A stretch of DNA of 55,425 nt, taken from an uncultured Bacteroidales bacterium. GTDB taxonomy: Bacteria; Bacteroidota; Bacteroidia; Bacteroidales; Bacteroidaceae. Within the stretch, counting starts at the first letter, position 1; every line of letters begins with the position of its first letter. The notes under the pieces were generated by a model that had not been told where the DNA came from, did no database searches, and worked only from the letters and a program-made list of their open reading frames with translations. A program made the position numbers and the translations under genes. The stretch covers positions 1 to 55,425 of the forward strand of contig CALCYA010000013.1 of the NCBI GenBank assembly GCA_937906165.1. The letters run 5' to 3'. This document shows, in pieces, positions 8,916 to 16,745 of the stretch.

Positions 8916-9932
8916 TTATCTCATCAGGAACGGATAGCTAAGGTCGTTGAGAGCGAGCGCAGTTCCCTTTGCCACGCAGTAGAGAGGATTCTCGGCAATG
9001 TGGAAAGGAATGTTTATCTTGTTCGACAAGCGCTTGTCAAGACCTCTCAAGAGGGCACCGCCGCCGGCAAGATAGATACCGTTGTGTACAATGTCGGCAT
9101 AGAGTTCAGGTGGTGTGTGCTCCAGTGCGCTGATAATCGCGTTCTCAATCTTGATGATTGACTTGTCGATACAGTGTGCAATCTCCTGATAGCATACAGG
9201 CACCTCGATAGGCATTGCAGTGATACGGTTAGGACCGTGTACGATGTAGTCCTGTGGAGCCTCATCGCCAAGGTCTGTGAGTGCAGAGCCCACGTGAATC
9301 TTGATACGCTCGGCCATACGCTCGCTGACGCGTACGTTGTGCTGGCGGCTCATGTAATCCTGGATGTCGGCTGTGAAGTCGTCACCCGCTGTGCGCAGTG
9401 AACCGTTAGATACGATACCGCCCAATGAGATAACGGCAATCTCTGTTGAACCGCCACCTATGTCAACCACCATGTTGCCTTCGGGCGCGGTAACGTCAAG
9501 ACCGATACCGAGTGCCGAAGCCATTGGCTCATAGATGAGATATACGTCACGTCCTCCTGCATGCTCGGCAGAGTCGCGTACGGCACGGAGCTCTACCTCG
9601 GTAGAGCCGTAAGGTACGCCAATCACCATACGCAGTGAAGGGGTGAACAACTTGCTGCCCATGTTGACCTTGTCAATGAAGCCGCGCATCATCATTTCGC
9701 AGGCATAGAAGTCTGCGATGACACCGTCCCTCAAGGGACGTATTGTCTGTATGTTGGGGTTGGTCTTCTCGTGCATCTGCTTTGCCTTCTCACCAACCGC
9801 AATCATCTTTTTCTGTCCGTCGATGGCAACTACCGAAGGCTCGTCAACAACAATCTTGCCATTGTACGATACAATGGTGTTGGCTGTTCCGAGGTCGATA
9901 GCGACATCCTGTGTGAATGAAAATAGACCCAT
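8916..9932 (-). CDS. mreB: Cell-shape actin homologue MreB
   Basis: The 338-residue product is a bacterial actin that organises side-wall synthesis under the inner membrane. The ATPase motifs are clear: phosphate 1 IDLGTANTIV (residues about 13-22), phosphate 2 DIGGGSTEIAVISLGG (about 157-172) and the adenosine motif LAGGGALLRGLD (about 288-299). Length is typical. It is the first gene of the mre/mrd/rod operon, 33 bases before mreC. Its 5' side faces a 195-bp inverted-repeat element that separates it from purH, so its promoter must lie in or beyond that element; I cannot pick one with confidence. Confidence 0.96.
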   Translation of the reverse strand: MGLFSFTQDVAIDLGTANTIVSYNGKIVVDEPSVVAIDGQKKMIAVGEKAKQMHEKTNPNIQTIRPLRDGVIADFYACEMMMRGFIDKVNMGSKLFTPSLRMVIGVPYGSTEVELRAVRDSAEHAGGRDVYLIYEPMASALGIGLDVTAPEGNMVVDIGGGSTEIAVISLGGIVSNGSLRTAGDDFTADIQDYMSRQHNVRVSERMAERIKIHVGSALTDLGDEAPQDYIVHGPNRITAMPIEVPVCYQEIAHCIDKSIIKIENAIISALEHTPPELYADIVHNGIYLAGGGALLRGLDKRLSNKINIPFHIAENPLYCVAKGTALALNDLSYPFLMR

Positions 9933-9960
9933 TCTGTTGTTCTGTTTTTGGAGTTTCTGA

Positions 9961-10155
9961 TTAGAAGCTGTTTAAATTTCTAATAAATGTTTTTCTTATA
10001 TTGGAAGCTGTCATTTCGTTGTTTTTTATATTCAAAAATGTCTGTTTCAACCTTTTTCGCGGTTACATAGCCCGCTATGCACCCTTGAAAAAGGAACAAA
10101 CATCCTATTTTTGCTCTATAAAAAACTTAACGATATAAATTTAAACAGCTTCTTA
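9961..10155. repeat. Long inverted-repeat element between purH and mreB
   Basis: Arms at 9961-9979 and 10137-10155 pair over at least 17 bases (AGAAGCTGTTTAAATTT against its complement). Inside, a second GAAGCTGT copy at 10004-10011 and further arms pair imperfectly (TTTTTTATA, CAAAAAT, CCTTTTTC/GAAAAAGG) down to a perfect centre CATAGC-CC-GCTATG at 10066-10079. The whole can fold as one long interrupted hairpin. The right arm contains the purH stop codon. This is direct observation; calling it a MITE- or REP-like mobile repeat is inference. Confidence 0.75.
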
Positions 10156-11676
10156 ATGTTTGAAGTGACGGAAGCCGGTGATTACCATTGCAACACCGTT
10201 CTCGTCGCAGTAGTCTACTGACTCCTTGTCTCTGATTGAGCCGCCCGGGTGTACAACGGCTGTAACACCTGCCTTGTGTGCAATCTCAACACAGTCGGGG
10301 AATGGGAAGAACGCATCGCTTGCCATTACGCTGCCCTCGAGAGAGAAACCGAAGTTGCCTGCCTTCTCGATTGCATGTCTCAATGAGTCAACACGTGATG
10401 TCTGGCCCACACCGCTTGCTATGAGCTGCTTGCCCTTTGCAAGTACAATGGCGTTGCTCTTGCTGTGCTTCACAATCTTGTTGGCAAAGAGCATATCCTC
10501 GATCTCGCTATCCTTTGGAGCAACCTTTGATACCACCTGAAGGTCGGCTGCTGTCTCAACCTTCGCGTCGCGGTCCTGTACAAGGACACCGTTGAGAACG
10601 CTGCGGAATGTCTTCTCGGGCATTGCAGTCTGCTTCTGGATGAGGATGATGCGGTTCTTCTTCAGCTTGAGTACCTCAAGAGCGTCGGCATCATAGCTTG
10701 GAGCGATGATTACTTCGAAGAAGATCTCGTTCACCTTCTCGGCTGTGGCCTTGTCGACATTTGCATTTGCGATGAGCACACCGCCGAATGCCGATACCGG
10801 GTCACCTGCAAGGGCTGCATCCCATGCCTCGGCCAATGTGGGGCGTGAAGCAAGGCCGCAAGCGTTGTTGTGCTTGAGGATAGCGAATGTTGTCTCGCCG
10901 GCAAAGTCGTTGATGAGTTCAACGGCAGCGTTGATATCAAGCAGGTTGTTGTAAGAAATCTCCTTACCGTGAATCTGCTCGAGCATATCATTGAAGTTGC
11001 CGTAGAAAGCACCCTTCTGGTGAGGGTTCTCACCGTAACGCAGTGACATCGGTGTGTCGTTTGTCTGACGGAAAGCGCTCTTGTCCTCCTTGTCGAACCA
11101 GTTGAAGATTGCAGAGTCATAAGCCGATGAAACAGCGAATGCCTCACGTGCGAAGAAACGGCGCTCCTCAAGTGTCGTTTCTGCACCCTTGCTCTTGAGA
11201 ATCTCGTGGAGTGGAGCATACTGTGCCTTGCTTGCGACAATGACAACGTCGTTGAAGTTCTTCGCAGCACCGCGGATGAGCGAGATACCGCCTATGTCAA
11301 TCTTCTCGATGATGTCAGCATCGCATGCACCCGAAGCAACAGTCTGCTCGAATGGGTAGAGGTCAACAATCACCAGGTCAATCTCGGGAATCTCGTACTG
11401 TGCCATCTGCTGCTGGTCCTTCTCAAGCTCTCTGCGTCCGAGGATACCGCCAAATACTTTCGGGTGAAGTGTCTTCACACGGCCACCAAGGATTGAAGGA
11501 TAGCCGGTGAGGCTCTCTACTGCAGTGCAAGGAATGTTCAATGATTCGATGAACTGCTGTGTGCCACCTGTTGAAATGAGCTGTACGCCTTCGGCGTGAA
11601 GAAGCTTGATAATCTCGTCAAGACCATCCTTGTGGAAAACGGATACCAAAGCCGATTTAATTCTTTTTGTAGACAT
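10153..11676 (-). CDS. purH: Bifunctional AICAR formyltransferase / IMP cyclohydrolase
   Basis: The 507-residue enzyme performs the last two steps of IMP synthesis: formylation of AICAR using 10-formyl-THF, then ring closure. The N-terminal MGS-like cyclohydrolase domain has STGGTQ and GGRVKTLHPKVFGGIL (residues about 36-80). The C-terminal transformylase domain has KHNNACGLA (the Lys-His pair; the usual KHxNPCG reads KHNNACG here), SDAFFPFPD and HPGGSIRDKE. A likely promoter is at 11760-11767. The stop codon lies inside the inverted-repeat element separating it from mreB. Confidence 0.95.
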   Translation of the reverse strand: MSTKRIKSALVSVFHKDGLDEIIKLLHAEGVQLISTGGTQQFIESLNIPCTAVESLTGYPSILGGRVKTLHPKVFGGILGRRELEKDQQQMAQYEIPEIDLVIVDLYPFEQTVASGACDADIIEKIDIGGISLIRGAAKNFNDVVIVASKAQYAPLHEILKSKGAETTLEERRFFAREAFAVSSAYDSAIFNWFDKEDKSAFRQTNDTPMSLRYGENPHQKGAFYGNFNDMLEQIHGKEISYNNLLDINAAVELINDFAGETTFAILKHNNACGLASRPTLAEAWDAALAGDPVSAFGGVLIANANVDKATAEKVNEIFFEVIIAPSYDADALEVLKLKKNRIILIQKQTAMPEKTFRSVLNGVLVQDRDAKVETAADLQVVSKVAPKDSEIEDMLFANKIVKHSKSNAIVLAKGKQLIASGVGQTSRVDSLRHAIEKAGNFGFSLEGSVMASDAFFPFPDCVEIAHKAGVTAVVHPGGSIRDKESVDYCDENGVAMVITGFRHFKH

Positions 11677-11759
11677 GTTTATTTAGTAATTTGTTTGTTT
11701 ATTCGATTGAATATCAATGTTTTAAGCCAAAAACAGGGCAATATGCCCCATTTTTCTCG

Positions 11760-11767
11760 CGAAGTTA
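11760..11767 (-). promoter_or_regulatory. Predicted -7 promoter element for purH
   Basis: On the minus strand this reads TAACTTCG (TAnnTTCG variant), with GTG about 20 bases upstream where TTG is expected. The leader to the ATG at 11676 is roughly 75-80 bases and contains a small hairpin (GGGCA-ATA-TGCCC, 11736-11748). Family consensus match only. Confidence 0.45.
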
Positions 11768-11846
11768 ACTTTTTTTGCGCGATTTTGCACTATAAAAGAG
11801 GGGTTATTTATCAACAGTTAAATATAAAATATTTAAAACCGATGTA

Positions 11847-11879
11847 ATAAAAACAGTGCACCGTAAAGGCGCACTGTTC
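11847..11879 (-). terminator. Intrinsic terminator after nadB
   Basis: Arms AACAGTGC (11852-11859) and GCACTGTT (11871-11878) form an 8-bp stem with an 11-base loop. On the minus strand the stem is followed by TTTTTATTAC. It lies just after the nadB stop and before the purH promoter, so it should separate the two transcripts. Confidence 0.65.
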
Positions 11880-11897
11880 AGAGCAAATAAAAATATT

Positions 11898-13466
11898 TTA
11901 TCCTTTTCTCGGGTGGTCGATGTTGTAGTGCAGGCCTCGGCTCTCCTTTCGTTCCATTGCCCAGCGCATGATAAGATAACCCACATTGATTACATTACGT
12001 AGCTCGCACAGTTCGCGACTTACCACGCTCTGTTTGAAGAGCTCCTCGGTCTCCTCATAGAGCAGGTCAAGACGGTTCCAGGCGCGCTTCAGACGCAGGT
12101 CGGTACGTACGATGCCCACGTATGTGCTCATAATCTGCTGCACCTCTTTGGCATCCTGCGAAATGAGCACCATCTCCTCGTTCATCTTTGTGCCCTCGTC
12201 GTTCCACTGGGGGATGTCTTCGCGGTAACTGTATTCCTGGAAGTGTGCAAGTGAGTGCTTGGCTGCCGCATCGGCATATACAACGGCTTCGATGAGCGAG
12301 TTGCTCGCCAGGCGGTTGCCGCCGTGGAGGCCTGTGCATGAGCATTCGCCAACGGCATACAGCCTGTGTATGCTCGATGCCGCGTTGAGGTCTACCTTGA
12401 TGCCGCCGCAAAGGTAGTGTGCTGCCGGGGCAACGGGGATATAGTCCTTGGTTATGTCAATGCCCAATGAGAGGCACTTTTCGTATATATTGGGGAAATG
12501 GCGCTTTGTCTCCTCGGGGTCCTTGTGGGTGACGTCGAGGTAGACGTGGTCATCGCCACGCAGTTTCATCTCATTGTCGATGGCGCGTGCCACAATGTCA
12601 CGCGGTGCAAGCGAAAGGCGAGGGTCGTACTTATGCATGAACTCCTTGCCGTCCTTGGTACGCAGTATGCCGCCGTAGCCGCGCATGGCCTCTGTGATGA
12701 GGAATGAAGGTCTGTCGCCGGGGTTGTAGAGTGCTGTGGGGTGGAACTGCACGAACTCCATGTCCTGCACTGTTCCCTTGGCACGGTATACCATGGCAAT
12801 GCCGTCACCTGTTGCCACAAGAGGGTTGGTAGTTGTCTTGTATACTGCACCGCAGCCGCCGGTTGCCATCAGTGTTACCTTGCTCAGGAAGGTGTGCACC
12901 TCGTTTGTGGCAATGTCAAGGATATATGCTCCGTAGCACTCGATGTCGGGTGTCTGGCGGGTTACCTCAACACCCAAGTGATGTTGGGTGAGTATCTCTA
13001 TGGCAAAATGGTTGTCGAAGATGGTGATATTGGGGTGCTTGCGCACAGCCTTTATGAGCGACTCCTGAATCTCGGCGCCGGTGTTGTCGGCATGGTGCAG
13101 GATGCGGAACTCGGAGTGGCCGCCCTCGCGGTGAAGGTCGAACTCTCCCTTCTCGTTCTTGTCAAAGTCTACACCCCAGTCAATGAGTGCCTGAATCTGC
13201 GACGGTGCTTCGCGTACAACCTTCTCCACGGCAGCGCGGTCGCTTATCCAGTCGCCGGCAATCATGGTGTCCTCGATGTGTTTTTCGAAATTGTCGACCA
13301 GAAGGTTTGTTACCGATGCTACGCCACCCTGTGCAAAGTATGTGTTGGCGTCCTCCAATGTTGTCTTGCACACGAGTGCTACCTTACCTTTATCCGCTAC
13401 CTTGAGCGCAAAACTCATTCCGGCGATTCCGGAACCAATAACCAGAAAATCAAATTTCTTGACCAT
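11898..13466 (-). CDS. nadB: L-aspartate oxidase
   Basis: The 522-residue flavoprotein oxidises L-aspartate to iminoaspartate, the first step of de novo NAD synthesis. Visible motifs: dinucleotide-binding GSGIAGMSFAL (residues about 12-22), TYFAQGGVA (about 42-50), HADNTGAEI, EFVQFHPTAL (about 238-247) and the FAD-contacting GGIKVD and GLHGGNRLASNSLIEAVV. The C-terminal helical domain is complete. nadA and nadC are not adjacent. The upstream 256 bases (13467-13722) contain a repeat unit and no evident promoter. Confidence 0.94.
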   Translation of the reverse strand: MVKKFDFLVIGSGIAGMSFALKVADKGKVALVCKTTLEDANTYFAQGGVASVTNLLVDNFEKHIEDTMIAGDWISDRAAVEKVVREAPSQIQALIDWGVDFDKNEKGEFDLHREGGHSEFRILHHADNTGAEIQESLIKAVRKHPNITIFDNHFAIEILTQHHLGVEVTRQTPDIECYGAYILDIATNEVHTFLSKVTLMATGGCGAVYKTTTNPLVATGDGIAMVYRAKGTVQDMEFVQFHPTALYNPGDRPSFLITEAMRGYGGILRTKDGKEFMHKYDPRLSLAPRDIVARAIDNEMKLRGDDHVYLDVTHKDPEETKRHFPNIYEKCLSLGIDITKDYIPVAPAAHYLCGGIKVDLNAASSIHRLYAVGECSCTGLHGGNRLASNSLIEAVVYADAAAKHSLAHFQEYSYREDIPQWNDEGTKMNEEMVLISQDAKEVQQIMSTYVGIVRTDLRLKRAWNRLDLLYEETEELFKQSVVSRELCELRNVINVGYLIMRWAMERKESRGLHYNIDHPRKG

Positions 13467-13500
13467 GTGACTAATATATTTTCTTGGGCGAGGTTGGGTC

Positions 13501-13596
13501 TTAATAAAGTGTAAATATCAATTGCACTATACGAGATTCTTCGTTGCACTCAGAATGACAGGAGCATGATGCAGGTTGTGTTTACACTTTACTTAA
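13501..13596. repeat. Repeat unit flanked by inverted arms
   Basis: Inverted arms TTAATAAAGTGTAAA (13501-13515) and TTTACACTTTACTTAA (13581-13596) pair with one single-base bulge. Between them lies GAGATTCTTCGTTGCACTCAGAATGACA in two parts (13533-13560), related to units near 260 and 40763. The arrangement looks like a small non-coding mobile repeat between nadB and dacB. The rest of 13467-13722 shows nothing else I can assign. Confidence 0.6.
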
Positions 13597-13722
13597 CGGT
13601 TATCAGGCTCAATGCGGTCGCCCTTTTCTCTGGCGGTAAAATTACAAAAAAATATAATATCACACTCTCCAACGCCGATATTTCGCAAAATATCTGTAGT
13701 TTTACAAAAAATAAAGACACTG

Positions 13723-15087
13723 ATGAGAACTGTAATACTGCTGTTGCTTTTTCCGCTGATGATGGCTGTGCATGCCCAACAGCCTCTTGACAAGTCGCTT
13801 GACGCACTGCTTGCCGACAGACTTTTCGATACGGGTGACGTATCGCTAATGGTGTATGACCTCACGACCGATACTCTCCTCTACAGTCACCGTGCGCAGA
13901 AACTGGTGCGTCCTGCATCGGTGCAGAAGGTGCTTACATCTGTTGTGGCACTTGACCGGTTGGGAAGTGAGTATACCTTTGACACAGAGCTGTTTGGGAA
14001 AAGTAATGACACTGTTTGCAACCTTTTTGTAAAGGGGCGTATGGACCCCCTTTTCAGTGACACCGATGCAATGCGTATGGCAAACAGGGTAGAGCAGGAT
14101 ATGGTCATCGATACTCTCTTTGCCGATTGCTCATTCAGCGATTCGCTTTACTGGGGCAATGGCTGGTTGTGGGACGATAACCCTTACGGCTACCAACCTT
14201 ATCTGTCACCGCTGATGCTCTGTCGCGGTGAGGTGGAGGTTGTGGTGTGGCCTGGTGCAAAGGGTGAGCCCCCTGCATATAAGGTAACCCCCGAGTCGGC
14301 CTTCTACACTGTCGTGAACGAGGCTGTGAGCAATGACCCGTCGGCAGGGAAACTGACGGTGTTGCGCGACTGGCTCGAGGACAGTAACACAATACGTATC
14401 AGAGGCAACTGTACCAAACGCTACAAGGAGAGTCTTAATATGTACAAGTCGGCCGATTTCTTCATCGCTGTGCTGCTTGAGAAGCTTGCCATGCGTGGAG
14501 TGACGGTGAATAATGTCGCATTCGGGCCTGTACCATGCGACGCGGAGCTGCTCTTTGTCAACAACCGTCCTATTGCTGCTGTTGTTGATGAGGCTCTTAT
14601 GGAGAGCGATAATCTCTGTGCCGAGGCGCTCCTCTATCACTTTGCCGCACAGGAGAATGTCTCTCCGGTCTCAATGTTGCAAGGTTGTGATGTGGTAACC
14701 TCCTTTGTGAAGGAGAATCTTGGAGTGACAGGGAATTTTTCCGTTGCCGATGGCTCGGGGCTTTCGGTCTATGATTATCTGACGGCCGATATCATCTTGC
14801 GTGCGCTGAGATATGCCCACAAAAACAGTGCTCTATTTGATGTCTTCTATTCTCATCTGCCGCAGTCGGGTATCTCGGGTACCATGCAGAACCGCACGAA
14901 AGGAACGGCTGCATATAAGAAGGTGCGTGCAAAAACTGGAACGGTAAAAGGAGTGTGTACCCTTGCAGGCTATGCCCAAACTGCCGATGGGCATCTATGT
15001 GCCTTTGTCATGCTCAACGGTGGTTTGCAGAAGGCTTCGACAGTGCGCAAATGGCAGGATAGGGTGTTAGAGGCAATATGCAGGTGA
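13723..15087 (+). CDS. dacB: D-alanyl-D-alanine carboxypeptidase/endopeptidase (PBP4, DacB)
   Basis: The 454-residue product from the ATG at 13723 is a class C low-molecular-mass PBP (peptidase family S13) that trims or cleaves peptidoglycan peptides in the periplasm. The signal peptide is MRTVILLLLFPLMMAVHAQ. Active-site motifs: SVQK (SxxK, in RPASVQKVLT), SDN (in MESDNLCAEAL) and KTGT (in RAKTGTVKG). The upstream in-frame ATG at 13612 would put 37 unrelated residues before the signal peptide and was rejected. It stands alone: nadB is divergent and queG is convergent behind an inverted-repeat element. Confidence 0.88.
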   Translation: MRTVILLLLFPLMMAVHAQQPLDKSLDALLADRLFDTGDVSLMVYDLTTDTLLYSHRAQKLVRPASVQKVLTSVVALDRLGSEYTFDTELFGKSNDTVCNLFVKGRMDPLFSDTDAMRMANRVEQDMVIDTLFADCSFSDSLYWGNGWLWDDNPYGYQPYLSPLMLCRGEVEVVVWPGAKGEPPAYKVTPESAFYTVVNEAVSNDPSAGKLTVLRDWLEDSNTIRIRGNCTKRYKESLNMYKSADFFIAVLLEKLAMRGVTVNNVAFGPVPCDAELLFVNNRPIAAVVDEALMESDNLCAEALLYHFAAQENVSPVSMLQGCDVVTSFVKENLGVTGNFSVADGSGLSVYDYLTADIILRALRYAHKNSALFDVFYSHLPQSGISGTMQNRTKGTAAYKKVRAKTGTVKGVCTLAGYAQTADGHLCAFVMLNGGLQKASTVRKWQDRVLEAICR

Positions 15088-15093
15088 AATAAA

Positions 15094-15203
15094 CGACTAA
15101 AAAGCGGATTTCTGCGTTATGCTGGCCTTAAAAATCCTCATTTACCCTCAGTAAACTCCGGTTTTTAAGGCTGTGCAAGCCTTGAACTCCATCTTTTTAT
15201 TCG
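15094..15203. repeat. Inverted-repeat element between dacB and queG
   Basis: Outer arms CGACTAAAAAG (15094-15104) and CTTTTTATTCG (15193-15203) pair at 10 of 11 positions. Inner arms GCCTTAAAAA (15125-15134) and TTTTTAAGGC (15162-15171) pair perfectly around a 27-base loop with CTCATTTACCCTCAGTAAACTCC. It fills the space between two convergent genes and could serve as a bidirectional terminator. I recall similar sequences between genes in other Bacteroides-type genomes, but this is from memory. Confidence 0.6.
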
Positions 15204-15204
15204 T

Positions 15205-16125
15205 CTATTTCTTAAAATCTTTCTTGCATTCTTTGATGTTGCGCATGAGTTGTTCATATCCGCAGCGTTTTAAAGCACTTTTTCTGAACAGACTGTCGTA
15301 CTCCTCTTTGGTGAGTGAACGCCAGTGCTCTGTGGTCATCTGCAACAGTTCGGGTGTGGGTTGCAGCTCTGGTGTGCTGTTGGGCTTTGCGAATCTGTTG
15401 TGCGGGCAGGATGTCTGGCAACGGTCGCATCCGTAGAAGCAATTTCCCATCTTTTCACCGATGTTTTCGGGCAATTCACCACGGTGCTCTATTGTCAGGT
15501 ACGACAGGCACTTGCGTGCATCAAAGCAATGCTCATCCAATGCTGCTGTCGGGCAGTTGTCTATGCAGCGTCTGCATTCTCCGCAATGGTTCTGCTCAAA
15601 CGGTTTGTCATAATCAAGTTCTGCATCAATGAGCAATTCGCCCAGGAAGAAATATGAGCCTTTTTTAGGTATTATAAGCTGATGGTTGCGCCCTATCCAC
15701 CCCAATCCTGCCTGTACTGCCCAATAGCGCTCAAGTACGGGGGCGGAGTCGCAGAACGGACGGCCGTTGCATGGCGCTTTGCCGTTTATGCTTTTCAGCA
15801 GCAGGAATAATCTGTCTTTTACAGCCTTATGATAGTCTTCTCCTTGTGCATAGTGCGAAATGCCCTCAATTGCCTGTGACGGGGTATAGTTCAAGGCAAC
15901 GACGATTATGCTTCTGCATCCCTCTACAAGCAGTGTAGGGTCGTAACGTTTATCGCAGTTACGTTCGAGATATCCCATTGTGCCGTTGTATCCATCTTTT
16001 ACCCAAAGGTCACAGAACCCGGCAGTTGAACTCTCCACTGCCTTTGCCTTTGCAATGCCACATACGTCAAAGCCGAGACGTAGTGCCTCGGCTTTGACGT
16101 ATTGTGTAAGTTCGCTCTTTGTCAT
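15205..16125 (-). CDS. queG: Epoxyqueuosine reductase
   Basis: The 306-residue cobalamin- and Fe-S-dependent enzyme reduces epoxyqueuosine to queuosine in tRNA, the last step of the pathway. Two [4Fe-4S] motifs are visible: CGECRRCIDNCP (residues about 189-200) and CYGCDRCQTSCPHN near residue 245, plus DSAPVLERYWAVQAGLGWIGRN, a family hallmark. Length is at the short end of the family and it lacks the HEAT-repeat tail of some homologues. The ATG at 16125 overlaps the deacetylase stop (TGATG); a GTG at 16128 is a possible alternative start. Confidence 0.92.
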   Translation of the reverse strand: MTKSELTQYVKAEALRLGFDVCGIAKAKAVESSTAGFCDLWVKDGYNGTMGYLERNCDKRYDPTLLVEGCRSIIVVALNYTPSQAIEGISHYAQGEDYHKAVKDRLFLLLKSINGKAPCNGRPFCDSAPVLERYWAVQAGLGWIGRNHQLIIPKKGSYFFLGELLIDAELDYDKPFEQNHCGECRRCIDNCPTAALDEHCFDARKCLSYLTIEHRGELPENIGEKMGNCFYGCDRCQTSCPHNRFAKPNSTPELQPTPELLQMTTEHWRSLTKEEYDSLFRKSALKRCGYEQLMRNIKECKKDFKK

Positions 16126-16736
16126 CACTCGAAGACTTTAAATGTGTAACCCTCCTTGAGCCACCAGTCAATGGCGCGGGGCAGTGCATACCTGAGGTTG
16201 GTCTCCGAGCGCATCGAGTCGTGGAAGGTGACGATAGAGCCGTTGCGTGTGTACCTCTTTACATTGGCTAGTACATCCTCACCGTATAGGCGGAAACTGT
16301 AGTCACGTGTCACGAGGTCCCACATCACAAACTGGTAGCGCTTGCTTAACTCCTCGTACTGTCTGCGGCGCAGCATCCCGTGCGGCGGGCGGAACAGGTT
16401 GCTGTGTATGAAGGCATCGGCCTGGTCAACGTTCTCTACATACTCCTTTGTCCTAGAGAAGAGTCCTTTGAGATGGTTGTAGGTGTGGTTGCCCACCCGG
16501 TGTCCGCTCTCCACAACCTGCATGAACTCCTGCGGGAACTTGTGCACGTTGTCGCCCACCATAAAGAACGTTGCCTTTATACCGTAACGTCCCAACAGGT
16601 CCACTACCCAAGGTGTTATCACGGGTATGGGCCCGTCATCGAAGGTCAGGTAAATGGCCTTCTCGTCGGGGTTCATACGCCACAACGCCTTTGGGTAGAG
16701 GTTGCGGAAAAAGTCGGGTACCTGTTCTATAAACAT
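16125..16736 (-). CDS. Polysaccharide deacetylase (NodB homology domain)
   Basis: The 203-residue protein is a carbohydrate esterase family 4 enzyme. The five-motif core is nearly complete: TFDDGP (residues about 30-35, catalytic and metal Asp), NHTYNH (metal-binding HxxxxH, about 82-87), FRPPHG (about 116-121), WDLVTRDY and IVTFHDS near the C-terminus. There is no signal peptide or membrane anchor, so it is cytoplasmic or secreted by another route. Substrate unknown; peptidoglycan, chitin-like oligomers or surface glycans are possible. It lies between queG (one-base overlap) and the DUF2723 gene (nine-base gap), so it is probably co-transcribed with the DUF2723 glycosyltransferase-like protein. 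Confidence 0.85.
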   Translation of the reverse strand: MFIEQVPDFFRNLYPKALWRMNPDEKAIYLTFDDGPIPVITPWVVDLLGRYGIKATFFMVGDNVHKFPQEFMQVVESGHRVGNHTYNHLKGLFSRTKEYVENVDQADAFIHSNLFRPPHGMLRRRQYEELSKRYQFVMWDLVTRDYSFRLYGEDVLANVKRYTRNGSIVTFHDSMRSETNLRYALPRAIDWWLKEGYTFKVFE

Positions 16737-16745
16737 ATCGCCTCC

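Noticed and set aside
9933..10152. Riboswitch or attenuator before mreB
   Set aside because: The structure is symmetric around the whole gap and repeats the same motif, so it fits a palindromic repeat element better than a ligand-binding RNA.
13612..13722. Upstream extension of dacB
   Set aside because: It would hide the signal peptide at MRTVILLLLF behind 37 unrelated residues.
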